Assembly (NCBI RefSeq): GCF_013694245.2
Contig: NZ_CP059322.2
Span: 5,401,001 to 5,465,000 of the forward strand
Length of the DNA stretch: 64,000 nucleotides
Direction of reading: 5' to 3'
Source: Micromonospora ferruginea
Lineage (GTDB): Bacteria; Actinomycetota; Actinomycetes; Mycobacteriales; Micromonosporaceae
The position numbers and the translations under genes were made by a program. A model generated the notes under the pieces. The model saw only the letters and a program-made list of their open reading frames with translations, did not search any database and had not been told where the DNA came from. Positions 30,754 to 39,904 of the stretch are shown one piece after another (positions within the stretch are counted from its first letter, which is position 1; every line of letters begins with the position of its first letter).

Positions 30754-31740
30754 TTGAGTCTCGACTGGATCTACTACGCGATCTCGTGGATCCTGCTGAC
30801 CTGGCACTCGGCCTGGGACGCCATCGGGGTGCCGGTCGGCGCGGTCATCGGCACGAACTGGGCCTGGATCCTCGCGATCATCTTCCTGGTGGTGACGGTC
30901 CGGGTGATCCTGTTCCCGGTCTTCGTCAAGCAGATCAAGTCCCAGCGTGCCATGCAGGCGCTCCAGCCGAAGGTGAAGGAGCTCCAGGAGAAGCACAAGG
31001 GTGACCGGGAGACGCTCCAGAAGGAGATGATGGAGCTCTACCGGAAGGAAAAGGCCAACCCCCTGATGGGCTGCCTTCCGATGTTCCTCCAGATCCCCGT
31101 CTTCCTGGGCCTGTTCCACACGCTCAAGCGGCTCAACCCGGAGAACGGCGGCAAGACGCTCTACGGCTGGACCGTCGACCAGTTCAACAGCGCCTCCAGC
31201 GCGAAGCTCTTCACCGCGCCGATCTCCGGCCGGTTCGGCTCCACCGCCGCCGACCTGGCGCCCCTGGGCGCGAACACCGGCACGGTGAAGGTGATCGCCG
31301 GCGTCCTGGTGCTCATCATGATCGCCACCACCTACCTGACCAGCCGGCAGATGATCCTGAAGACCGGCTGGGCGGAAGACCCGCAGCAGCGGATGGTGCA
31401 GCGCCTGATGCTCTACGGCATCCCGGTGTCGCTGCTGGTCTCCGGGTCGATCTTCCCGATCGGTGTGATCATCTACTGGGTCACCAACAACCTCTTCACG
31501 CTCGGCCAGCAGCAGTGGGTGCTGCGGAAGTTCCCCCCGCTGGTGCCGCCGAAGAAGGCCGCCACCACCGGCGGCAAGAACCCGGTCCAGCCGGCCAAGA
31601 CCGGCCTGCTCGGTCGCAAGACCGCCCAGCCCGCGGCCAAGGCGCCGGCCGCCGCGCCGAAGGTCGCCGGCCCGAAGCCGGGCGCCAAGCCGGTCAACCC
31701 GAAGAAGGCCGGCAACCGCCCCGCCAAGCGACAGGGCTGA
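30754..31740 (+). CDS. yidC: Membrane protein insertase YidC
   Basis: 328 residues of the short Oxa1 type without the large periplasmic domain. An N-terminal hydrophobic segment precedes the conserved core: WAWILAIIFLVVTVRVILFP, the helical hairpin KQIKSQRAMQALQPKVKELQ, then ANPLMGCLPMFLQIPVFLGL. The tail is Lys/Ala/Pro-rich and basic, suited to ribosome contact. Initiation is TTG, three bases after the yidD stop. Confidence 0.95.
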   Translation: MSLDWIYYAISWILLTWHSAWDAIGVPVGAVIGTNWAWILAIIFLVVTVRVILFPVFVKQIKSQRAMQALQPKVKELQEKHKGDRETLQKEMMELYRKEKANPLMGCLPMFLQIPVFLGLFHTLKRLNPENGGKTLYGWTVDQFNSASSAKLFTAPISGRFGSTAADLAPLGANTGTVKVIAGVLVLIMIATTYLTSRQMILKTGWAEDPQQRMVQRLMLYGIPVSLLVSGSIFPIGVIIYWVTNNLFTLGQQQWVLRKFPPLVPPKKAATTGGKNPVQPAKTGLLGRKTAQPAAKAPAAAPKVAGPKPGAKPVNPKKAGNRPAKRQG

Positions 31741-31747
31741 GCACTCC

Positions 31748-31775
31748 GGGCCACCGCCGCGACCGGCGGTGGCCC
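31748..31775 (+). terminator. Hairpin after yidC
   Basis: GGGCCACCGCCG-CGAC-CGGCGGTGGCCC is a perfect 12-bp stem without a U-tract. It lies seven bases after the yidC stop and may terminate or attenuate transcription into jag. Confidence 0.65.
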
Positions 31776-31957
31776 GTCCGGTCCCCGAGCTGCCCTCCGA
31801 GGAGTAGGCGCCGGGCCGGAACCGCCGCGCACCGCGCGGTCACGGGCGAAACTGGCCCGTACGGACGTGCCCGAGAGGCATCCGGCGAACCTCCCGCCGG
31901 CTCCCGGGAAACCAGCGGACCTCGACGGTCCGGCCGAGCGAGTACGGAGATGAGACC

Positions 31958-32536
31958 GTGACCGACACCAGCATCCCCAGCGCCGACCAGTCCGTGGACG
32001 ACGACGAGACCTCGGCCACCATCGAGACCGGCGAGGACACCCCCGAGGTCCGGGAGAAGAAGGCCCCGGCCGACAGCGACCTGTTCCGCCAGAGCGAGAT
32101 CGCCGCCGACTACGTCGAGGGGCTGCTGGACATCCTCGACTACGACGGCGACATCGACGAGCTGGTGTCCGGCGGCCGGCCGGTCGTCGAGGTGGTCGGC
32201 TCCCGCCTGCAGAACCTGGTCGGCCAGCGCGGCGCCACCCTGGAGGCGCTCCAGGAGCTGACCCGCCTGGCGGTGTTCCGGCAGACCGGGACGCCGAGCC
32301 GCCTGCTGCTCGACGTCGGCGGCTATCGGGCCGCCCGGCGCAAGGAACTGGCCGCGGTCGCCAAGAACGCGGTCGAGAAGGTCAAGGAGCACGGCGAGGC
32401 GGTACGCCTGGAGCCGATGTCCGCGTTCGAGCGCAAGTGCGTGCACGACGTGGTGAACGCGATGAGCGGCGTGGAGAGCGAGTCGGAGGGCGTGGAGCCC
32501 AACCGCCGCATCGTCGTCCAGCCGGTGGCGGACTGA
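31958..32536 (+). CDS. Jag/KhpB RNA-binding protein (KH and R3H domains)
   Basis: 192 residues. An acidic N-terminal 45 residues precede a KH-like domain (VEVVGSRLQNLVGQRGATLE ALQELTRLAV) and the R3H domain RKELAAVAKNAVEKVKEHGE AVRLEPMSAFERKCVHDVV. KhpB partners with KhpA to bind RNA and affects cell elongation in Gram-positive bacteria. It sits, as usual, between yidC and rsmG. Initiation is GTG. Confidence 0.92.
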   Translation: MTDTSIPSADQSVDDDETSATIETGEDTPEVREKKAPADSDLFRQSEIAADYVEGLLDILDYDGDIDELVSGGRPVVEVVGSRLQNLVGQRGATLEALQELTRLAVFRQTGTPSRLLLDVGGYRAARRKELAAVAKNAVEKVKEHGEAVRLEPMSAFERKCVHDVVNAMSGVESESEGVEPNRRIVVQPVAD

Positions 32537-32541
32537 GGTCA

Positions 32542-33663
32542 GTGGCTTCCGACGACACGACGGCGGACGCCGTGGCCGGCCCGGGTGGTACGCCGCCCGG
32601 GCCGGCCGCTGTGCGCCCCGACCCGGTCTTCTCCGACGAGCAGCAGCCGACCGAACCGCCGCACCTGCCCGAGAGCGCGGCCGACCCGGACTTCTCCGCC
32701 GAGCCGTCGACCGACGCGAGCGGGATCGAGCCGGCGGCCGCCCCGGTGACACCGGCCTTCTCCGGTGAGCCGGCGGCGGAGACCGAACCGGTCGACTCCG
32801 ACGTGCCGGCCGGCGCGGCCGACCCGTTCTTCGCCGAGCCGGACGCGGTGGCCGAGCCGGCGTTCGCCGAGGCGTCCACCGTGGACGTCACGGATGCCCC
32901 GGTGATCGCCACGCGCCCCGACCCGGCCGACGCGTCCCTGCCGCCCGAGCTGGCCGAGGCCGCGCAGACGCTGTTCGGCGACCGGCTCGACCTCGCCGCC
33001 GCGTACGCCGAACTGCTGGCCACGGAGGGTGTGGTCCGGGGCCTGATCGGGCCCCGCGAGACGCCCCGGCTCTGGGACCGGCACCTGCTCAACTGCGCGG
33101 TGGTGGCGGAGCGGATCCCGCAGGGGGCCAGCGTGATCGACGTCGGCTCCGGGGCCGGACTGCCCGGCCTGGTGCTGGCGATCGCGCGGCCGGATCTCAC
33201 CGTCACCCTCGTCGAACCGCTCGCCCGACGGGTCTCCTTCCTGGTCGAGGCGGTACAGCGCCTCGGGCTGACCCGGTCGGTCCGGGTCTTCCGGGGGCGG
33301 GCCGAGGAGGCGGCGGCCGGCTCCCGGGACCGCGACCCGCTGGTCGCCGACGTCGTCACGGCGCGCGCCGTGGCCGCGCTGGACCGACTCGCCACCTGGT
33401 GCCTCCCGCTGACGGTGCCGGGTGGGCGGCTGCTGGCTCTCAAGGGCGCGTCCGCGGCCGAGGAGATCACCGAGCACGCCGACGCCGTGGCTCGGCTCGG
33501 CGGTGGGGAGCCCGAGCTGCACCGGTGCGGCGTCGGGGTGATCGAGCCGGCCGCCACCGTCGTCGAGGTGGTCCGGGAGCGGGTGGTACGCCAGCCCAAG
33601 GCGAAGGGCCCGAAGCGCTCGCGCGGCGGTCGCCGTCGCGGTGGCCGGAATCGGGATCGCTGA
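32542..33663 (+). CDS. rsmG: 16S rRNA (guanine-N7)-methyltransferase RsmG with long N-terminal extension
   Basis: 373 residues, against about 210-240 for most RsmG. The last 230 hold the enzyme, with SAM motif I VIDVGSGAGLPGLVLAIARP and the target region ADVVTARAVAALDRLATWCL, which methylates G527 of 16S rRNA. Residues 1-135 are acidic and rich in Asp, Glu, Pro and Ala with repeated FSDE/FSAE/FSGE/FFAE motifs. The GTG at 32542 has GAGG upstream and follows jag by five bases. The C terminus is basic. The extension may be disordered, and its role is unknown. Confidence 0.92.
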   Translation: MASDDTTADAVAGPGGTPPGPAAVRPDPVFSDEQQPTEPPHLPESAADPDFSAEPSTDASGIEPAAAPVTPAFSGEPAAETEPVDSDVPAGAADPFFAEPDAVAEPAFAEASTVDVTDAPVIATRPDPADASLPPELAEAAQTLFGDRLDLAAAYAELLATEGVVRGLIGPRETPRLWDRHLLNCAVVAERIPQGASVIDVGSGAGLPGLVLAIARPDLTVTLVEPLARRVSFLVEAVQRLGLTRSVRVFRGRAEEAAAGSRDRDPLVADVVTARAVAALDRLATWCLPLTVPGGRLLALKGASAAEEITEHADAVARLGGGEPELHRCGVGVIEPAATVVEVVRERVVRQPKAKGPKRSRGGRRRGGRNRDR

Positions 33664-33908
33664 CCGGACAAGGCTTCCGGACGCGTCCGCCGGTCGTTGG
33701 ACCGGGGGGAAGTGACCGGATCGATCTCAACCCGACATGGACCCGCCGCGCCCGTCGGCCGTAGGCTGACCGCGCGTCGATAGTGTGGAGCGGCGGTGCC
33801 GGGCGGCACCCGACCCCGACCGTTTCCGCCGGGCCGGTGACGCCGCGCGAAGAGCGGGGCCCGATTGACGGGTGCGGGCCGACCATCCGGAGCGGGTAGG
33901 GATGACAG

Positions 33909-35249
33909 GTGCATGACGACGGCAGGTATGACGATCCACGGCTGACCGGGGCCGGCGGGCGATCACCCGGCGATCCCGTTTCACGTGAAACCAACTACCA
34001 GGAGTGGGCGGTGGACGATCCCCGAGACGCATCCCCGCACCACCCCGCCGGCCCGGCCCCGAAGCCGGACGTGTCGCCGACCGGTGCCGTCCGGCCGGTG
34101 TCGTCCGCGCCGGCCAACGTACCGCCGGTCCGCGACCCGCACGATCCGAGCGATGGTCCGGTGAACGCCCCGACTCCCCGGCCGGCCGTGGCACGCGCGA
34201 ACGCCGCGGTTCCCGCCCGCTTCGAGCCGCAGCCCCCGGTTTCCGCCGTGCCGCACCAGCCCGGCGCTTCCGACGCCGTCGAGGCACCCGCCGACACGCC
34301 ACCGGCACCCGGGTTCGAGGACGAGACCGACGCCGCCACGTACGTTTCACGTGAAACCCCGACGCGCGAAGAGGATGACCCACCGTTGGCTATGGAGGCG
34401 ATGCGCGCCGTGCAGATCCTGAATCCCAGTGGCGAGGTCTCCATGCCCCGCCCCGACCGGACCCGGGTGATGTGCGTCGCCAACCAGAAGGGTGGCGTGG
34501 GCAAGACCACCACCACCGTGAACCTCGCGGTGGCGCTCGCGCTGCACGGCAACCGTGTGCTCGTGGTCGACCTCGACCCGCAGGGCAACGCGTCCACCGG
34601 GCTGAACGTGCCGCACCACACCGGGGTGCCGGACGTCTACGACTGCCTGATCGACAGCGTGCCCCTCGCGGAGGTGGCTCAGGCGGTCGAGGGGATCCCC
34701 AACCTGTGGTGCGTGCCGGCGACCATAGATCTGGCCGGTGCCGAGATCGAGCTGGTCTCGGTGGTCGCCCGGGAGTCCCGGCTGTCGCGTGCGATCGAGG
34801 CGTACCCGGGGCACTTCGACTACGTCTTCATCGACTGCCCGCCCTCGCTCGGCCTGCTGACCGTCAACGCGTTGGTGGCCGCGCAGGAGGTGCTGATCCC
34901 CATCCAGTGCGAGTACTACGCCTTGGAGGGCCTCAACCAGTTGATAAACAACATCAACCTGGTACGCCAGCACCTGAACCCGAAGCTCGACGTCTCCACC
35001 ATCCTGCTGACCATGTACGACCGGCGTACCCGGCTGGCCGACGCGGTGGAGCAGGACGTCCGGAACCACTTCGGTGACAAGGTCCTCCAAGCCGTCATCC
35101 CCCGCAACGTGCGCGTCTCCGAGGCACCGAGCTACGGCCAGTCGGTGATGACCTACGATCCCGGTTCGCGGGGCGCCACGAGCTACTTCGAGGCCGCCCA
35201 GGAGATCGCTGAGCGAGGGGTCAAGGAGCCGGTGAGCCGGAATGCGTAG
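33909..35249 (+). CDS. parA: Chromosome partitioning ATPase ParA
   Basis: 446 residues. The deviant Walker A KGGVGKT is at 194-200, Walker A' is VVDLDPQGNAS, and FIDCPPSLGLLTVNAL and RTRLADAVEQDV follow. It moves ParB-parS complexes. The first 175 residues are a Pro-rich extension whose coding DNA contains two perfect parS sites, each read as VSRET. The GTG start at 33909 is chosen because it includes both. A downstream GTG near 34012 would keep only the second. It forms an operon with parB. Confidence 0.95.
   Translation: MHDDGRYDDPRLTGAGGRSPGDPVSRETNYQEWAVDDPRDASPHHPAGPAPKPDVSPTGAVRPVSSAPANVPPVRDPHDPSDGPVNAPTPRPAVARANAAVPARFEPQPPVSAVPHQPGASDAVEAPADTPPAPGFEDETDAATYVSRETPTREEDDPPLAMEAMRAVQILNPSGEVSMPRPDRTRVMCVANQKGGVGKTTTTVNLAVALALHGNRVLVVDLDPQGNASTGLNVPHHTGVPDVYDCLIDSVPLAEVAQAVEGIPNLWCVPATIDLAGAEIELVSVVARESRLSRAIEAYPGHFDYVFIDCPPSLGLLTVNALVAAQEVLIPIQCEYYALEGLNQLINNINLVRQHLNPKLDVSTILLTMYDRRTRLADAVEQDVRNHFGDKVLQAVIPRNVRVSEAPSYGQSVMTYDPGSRGATSYFEAAQEIAERGVKEPVSRNA
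33978..33991. promoter_or_regulatory. parS: parS site 1 (inside parA)
   Basis: Perfect 14-bp palindrome GTTTCACGTGAAAC, translated as VSRET within the ParA N-terminal extension. Confidence 0.95.
34344..34357. promoter_or_regulatory. parS: parS site 2 (inside parA)
   Basis: Perfect GTTTCACGTGAAAC, again in the reading frame that gives VSRET. Mycobacterial ParA also carries a VSRET segment at about this place, so the overlap appears conserved. Confidence 0.95.
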
Positions 35250-35276
35250 TACGGAGAAGTCGCTGGGAGGCGTCGC

Positions 35277-36320
35277 ATGAAGAACCGTCCCCGCGGCGGA
35301 CTGGGCCGAGGGCTCGGCGCCCTCATCCCCACCGCACCACCGCCGGAGGCGACGCCGGCGGACACCGAGCCGGAAGCCGCACCGATGGCTCCCTCCCCGA
35401 CTCCTCCGGTCGCCGATGTCACCGCCGCCGGAACCGACACGATCGGCGGCGGCCTGGCGCCGGCCGGCGAGCCCGAGATCGAACTGAGCCCGGTGCCCGG
35501 TGCGCGCTTCGCCGAGATCTCGGTCGACTCCATCGTGCCGAACCCGAAGCAGCCCCGGCACGTCTTCGACGAGGAGGCGCTGGAGGAGCTGAAGACCTCG
35601 ATCCAGGAGGTCGGCTTCCTCCAGCCGATCGTCGTCCGCCAGCTCGACAGCGAGAAGTACGAACTCGTCATGGGTGAGCGGCGCTGGCGCGCCGCCCAGG
35701 CGGTCGGCCGGGAGAGCATCCCCGCCATCGTCCGGGACACCAAGGACGACGCGATGCTCCGGGACGCGCTGCTGGAGAACATCCACCGTGCGAACCTGAA
35801 CCCGCTCGAAGAGGCGGCGGCCTACCAGCAACTGCTGGAGGAGTTCGGTGCCACCCACGAGGAACTGGCGCGGCGGATCGGCCGTAGCCGCCCGCAGATC
35901 TCCAACACCATCCGCCTGATGAACCTCCCCGCCGTCGTGCAGCGGCGGGTCGCCGCCGGGGTGCTCTCCGCCGGCCACGCCAGGGCGCTGCTGAGCCTCG
36001 ACGACGCGGAGGCCCAGGAGAAGCTCGCCACCCGGATCGTCGCCGAGGGCATCTCCGTACGCGGCACCGAGGAACTGGTGGCCCTGGCGCTCGCCGACGG
36101 ACCGGCGAAGGCCCCGGCCGCGAAGCGACGCACCAAGGCCCACGCGCCGGCGCTCTCCGACCTCGCCGACCGGCTCTCCGACCGGTTCGACACCCGGGTG
36201 AAGGTGGACATCGGCCGGAGCAAGGGCAAGATCACGATCGAGTTCGCGACGGTCGACGACCTGGAGCGGATCGTCGGCATCATCGGGGTGAGCGAAGAGG
36301 AGCAGCTCAAGGAGGAGTGA
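35277..36320 (+). CDS. parB: Chromosome partitioning protein ParB
   Basis: 347 residues. The N terminus KNRPRGGLGRGLGALIP is the ParA-interacting tail. The CTP-binding domain contains PNPKQPRHVFDEEALEELKT and the motif GERRWRAAQAVG. Then come NIHRANLNPLEEAAAYQQLL and the helix-turn-helix ELARRIGRSRPQISNTIRLM that binds parS. The C-terminal dimer domain ends the chain. GGGAGG lies upstream of the ATG. It loads and spreads at the parS sites around it. Confidence 0.97.
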   Translation: MKNRPRGGLGRGLGALIPTAPPPEATPADTEPEAAPMAPSPTPPVADVTAAGTDTIGGGLAPAGEPEIELSPVPGARFAEISVDSIVPNPKQPRHVFDEEALEELKTSIQEVGFLQPIVVRQLDSEKYELVMGERRWRAAQAVGRESIPAIVRDTKDDAMLRDALLENIHRANLNPLEEAAAYQQLLEEFGATHEELARRIGRSRPQISNTIRLMNLPAVVQRRVAAGVLSAGHARALLSLDDAEAQEKLATRIVAEGISVRGTEELVALALADGPAKAPAAKRRTKAHAPALSDLADRLSDRFDTRVKVDIGRSKGKITIEFATVDDLERIVGIIGVSEEEQLKEE

Positions 36321-36339
36321 TCCCCGCCCCGACCGCCGT

Positions 36340-36372
36340 CCGGCCGCACCGCCTTCCGAGGAGTGCGGCCGG
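36340..36372 (+). terminator. Terminator after parB
   Basis: CCGGCCGCAC (36340-36349) pairs with GTGCGGCCGG (36363-36372) around a 13-nt loop, 20 bases past the parB stop, followed by TTCCGTTTC. Confidence 0.65.
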
Positions 36373-36452
36373 TTCCGTTTCAGCGGGTCCGCGAGGGTCG
36401 CCGGCGCTGCGTCTCCCGCAGGAATGCCGAACGCCCTGGCCGCCCGGGTCCG

Positions 36453-36466
36453 GTTTCACGTGAAAC
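36453..36466. promoter_or_regulatory. parS: parS site 3
   Basis: Perfect GTTTCACGTGAAAC, 133 bp past the parB stop and 10 bp before the first copy of the 78-bp repeat. Confidence 0.95.
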
Positions 36467-36476
36467 CGGAGCAGCG

Positions 36477-36554
36477 ATCCGAGTCGGGGCTCACCTCGCG
36501 CTGAAGGGCGGTCGATCGAGTGCTGCGGGTTGCCGACGTTGTCCCGCGACTCTC
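36477..36554. repeat. 78-bp diverged direct repeat, copy A
   Basis: Aligns without gaps to 37109-37186 with 10 mismatches by eye (about 87% identity). Shared blocks include ACCTCGCGCTGAAGG and CTGCGGGTTGCCGAC. Direct orientation. Confidence 0.8.
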
Positions 36555-36899
36555 ACAGAGGCGGCTCACATCCGATCTGTGCCATCGGAAAGCTCGTCCT
36601 GACCCCGTGACCACCAGCTCCGGCTCTTCGAGCCTCAGGGGCCAGCCTGGCCGCCTTTCCGTGGCGCAGGGTTCGCCACGTGATCGCGACTCTTCGCCCG
36701 GAAGATCGGCCAGCCGAGTCAGTAGTGTCTCGACCACGTCGGCAGCGGGGTCGGTCCCACTCATGCGGAGGCGGCACGACTCTGGTCCCGCAGTAGTCGA
36801 CGGGGCCCGTCGATTCAGGAAGGCGCGTTGAGGACGGGTCGCTGCTCGGCGAGCGAAGCAGCGCCCCTGCATCAGGGTGTCGTCTCATGGGACGGATCG

Positions 36900-36913
36900 G
36901 TTTCACGTGAAAC
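36900..36913. promoter_or_regulatory. parS: parS site 4
   Basis: Perfect GTTTCACGTGAAAC in gene-free DNA, 447 bp after site 3. Confidence 0.95.
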
Positions 36914-37108
36914 CGCTGCCGCGCGAATCGCTGCGGGTGAAGGCGGCCATGACTGGGGCTCAGCCGGCGCTCCGTAGTCCTCGGCCCACAACTGGCGGGT
37001 CGGCCGTAAGCCTCAGCGAGCTCGGAAGACGCGCGGCGGTGCGCCGAGCCACTGCCATCTCCGGTGCAGCCGGCGGCGCGGCGAGGACTCGGGGCGGCAG
37101 GCGATTCC

Positions 37109-37186
37109 ATCCGAGCCGGGGCTTACCTCGCGCTGAAGGCCGGCCGATGGAGTACTGCGGGTTGCCGACATCGTTTCGCGACTCTC
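37109..37186. repeat. 78-bp diverged direct repeat, copy B
   Basis: Partner of copy A at 36477-36554, 632 bp downstream. Mismatches are scattered and do not favour third codon positions, which argues against a shared coding sequence. Confidence 0.8.
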
Positions 37187-37531
37187 CCGACGGGATTGGC
37201 CGGATCGGCAAGTCGCCGAACCCAGCAGGGTGACGGCCCCGGCGAGTCAACGGCTCCGGCGAGTCAAAGGACCTCGCCGTCCGACAGGCCCGGCGAGTCG
37301 ATCAGGAGCGGAGGAGCGAGCGGGGCTGGCGTCCTCCGTGATCGATGGGTCGGCCGGATCGGGGTCGAGCGGACAGCGGTCGGTTGGGTCCGTCCGTGAG
37401 GCGGACAGGCAGCGGGCGGCGGCACCGCCCATGCGTCGGACCGTAGGGCCGGCCGCAGGGCTCAGGCGGGTCGGGGGAGTTGTAGACGCAGGGGGCAGTC
37501 GGCGCCGAAGCCGCGCCGCCGTAGGCGCTCC

Positions 37532-37545
37532 GTTTCACGTGAAAC
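37532..37545. promoter_or_regulatory. parS: parS site 5
   Basis: Perfect GTTTCACGTGAAAC, 632 bp after site 4. Confidence 0.95.
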
Positions 37546-37680
37546 GACCCCACCGAAGTCCCTTGGCGAGGCGGTGCGATCGCCGCAGCGGGATGGAGCA
37601 GCGTGCGAATATCCCCCGCGTCCGGCCGGTGCCGATCGGCGGCTGGATCGTTGTGAAGAAGGGGCCATCGGACCACCGAG

Positions 37681-37820
37681 TTATCCACAGCGGTTGTCCA
37701 CAGGCTCACTCCGTTTCACGTGAAACAAGCGGCGGAAACCGTTGCTGAGCTGTGGATGACGCGCTGTGGTGGTGATCTCGGCACCCTGTGGACAACGCGG
37801 TGGACAACCGCTGTGGATAG
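37681..37820. promoter_or_regulatory. DnaA-box cluster enclosing a parS site
   Basis: Six DnaA-box-like 9-mers in 140 bp: TTATCCACA (37681-37689), TTGTCCACA (37694-37702), TGTGGATGA (37751), TGTGGACAA (37787), GGTGGACAA (37799) and TGTGGATAG (37812). The first two point one way and the other four the opposite way, with parS site 6 (37713-37726) between the groups. The cluster lies about 10.5 kb from oriC, directly before the HIT-like gene. Confidence 0.8.
37713..37726. promoter_or_regulatory. parS: parS site 6
   Basis: Perfect GTTTCACGTGAAAC, 10 bp after a DnaA box TTGTCCACA and 24 bp before the next box. Confidence 0.95.
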
Positions 37821-37890
37821 TCCGGTGCCGGTGGGTCTCCGCCCGACGCGGGTAGGGACAGGCGTCGCCAACTCGGTTAGGGTCAGCGTC

Positions 37891-38850
<960 letters not shown>

Positions 38851-38898
38851 GCCGCGCGACACTAGGCGGCGGCTCCGGGAGCGGGCCGTCGGGGAAGG

Positions 38899-39897
38899 TC
38901 AGCTCGGTCGGCGGGCCGCAGCCCGGGTGACAAGCGTCCCGAGGACCCGACCGAAGTCGAGCCCGGCCGCCTGGATGGCCAGCGGCAGCAGCGAGGTCTC
39001 GGTCATCCCGGGAGAGACGTTGACCTCCAGCACGTGCGGCCGGCCCTCCGCGTCGACGATCAGGTCGACCCGGGACACGTCGCGCAGCCCGAGCGCGGTG
39101 TGCGCGGCGAGCGCCACCTCGGTCACCCGCTGCGTGGTCGCGGCGTCGAGTCGGGCGGGCGCGTGCCAGGTGGTGCGCCCGGCCGTGTAGCGGGCGGCGT
39201 AGTCGTAGACCCCGTTGCGGGGCACGATCTCGACCGGCGGCAGGGCCTGCGGGCCCTCGCCCAGATCGAGCACCGAGACCGCCACGTCCATCCCGGGCAC
39301 GTAGCGCTCCACCAGCGCCGTCTGGTCGTACGCGAAACAACCGACCATCGCGGCCGGCAGCGACGCGGCCTCCCGGACCACGGCGGCGCCCAGGCCGGAG
39401 CCGCCCTGCGCCGGCTTGACCATCAGCGGCAGCCCGAGACGGTCGACGATCCGGTCCAGGACGGCGACCGCGCCCAGCTCGGAGAAGCGATCGTGCGGCA
39501 GCGCCACCCAGTCGGGCGTGGGAATGCCGGCCTCGCGCAGCACGGCCTTGGCCGACGGCTTGTCCCAGGCGAGCCGGGAGGACCGGGCGTCGCAGCCCAC
39601 GTAGGGCACGTCGCACAGGTCGAGCACGCCGCGCAGGGAACCGTCCTCGCCGGTCGCGCCGTGCAGGGCGATCACCACCGCGTCCGGCGGGTCGGCGGTC
39701 AGCGCGGGCAGCAGCGCGACGTCGGCGTCCCGCAGCTCGGCCTCGACGCCGACCGCGCGCAGCGCGTCGAGCACGCGGCGGCCGGACCGGAGCGAGACGT
39801 CCCGCTCGTAGGAGAGACCGCCGGCGAGCACCAGCACGCGCAGCTCGTCGGCGGAGGATCCGGTCACGGGAGTCGGTGCGGCAGGGCTGACGGCCAT
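38899..39897 (-). CDS. ddl: D-alanine--D-alanine ligase
   Basis: 332 residues of ATP-grasp type. Markers are the N-terminal GGLSYERDVSLRSGRRV, ALHGATGEDGSLRG, the ATP loop VKPAQGGSGLGAAVV and the metal site VLEVNVSPGMTETSLLP. It makes the D-Ala-D-Ala dipeptide of the peptidoglycan stem. It is shorter than typical DdlA/DdlB by about 30 residues, so a related ATP-grasp ligase is possible but less likely. It is convergent with the HIT-like gene and downstream of the aminotransferase. Confidence 0.88.
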   Translation of the reverse strand: MAVSPAAPTPVTGSSADELRVLVLAGGLSYERDVSLRSGRRVLDALRAVGVEAELRDADVALLPALTADPPDAVVIALHGATGEDGSLRGVLDLCDVPYVGCDARSSRLAWDKPSAKAVLREAGIPTPDWVALPHDRFSELGAVAVLDRIVDRLGLPLMVKPAQGGSGLGAAVVREAASLPAAMVGCFAYDQTALVERYVPGMDVAVSVLDLGEGPQALPPVEIVPRNGVYDYAARYTAGRTTWHAPARLDAATTQRVTEVALAAHTALGLRDVSRVDLIVDAEGRPHVLEVNVSPGMTETSLLPLAIQAAGLDFGRVLGTLVTRAAARRPS

Positions 39898-39904
39898 GCG
39901 GGCA

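Larger units (their letters stand above)
36373..37680. other. Gene-free centromere-like zone
   Basis: No open frame here has convincing codon use, and those present are short, overlap on both strands and translate parS as FHVK or VSRET. The zone carries parS sites 3 to 5, a diverged 78-bp direct repeat, and CGGCGAGTC repeated three times at about 37240-37300. Together with the box cluster that follows, it forms a stretch of over 1.5 kb devoted to ParB and DnaA binding. Confidence 0.7.

Noticed and set aside
36553..37110. 185-aa minus-strand frame in the centromere zone
   Set aside because: It overlaps other equally long frames on both strands, translates parS as FHVK and shows no recognisable fold or conserved start.
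37302..37709. 135-aa minus-strand frame
   Set aside because: It runs through DnaA boxes and two parS sites and has random-looking content.
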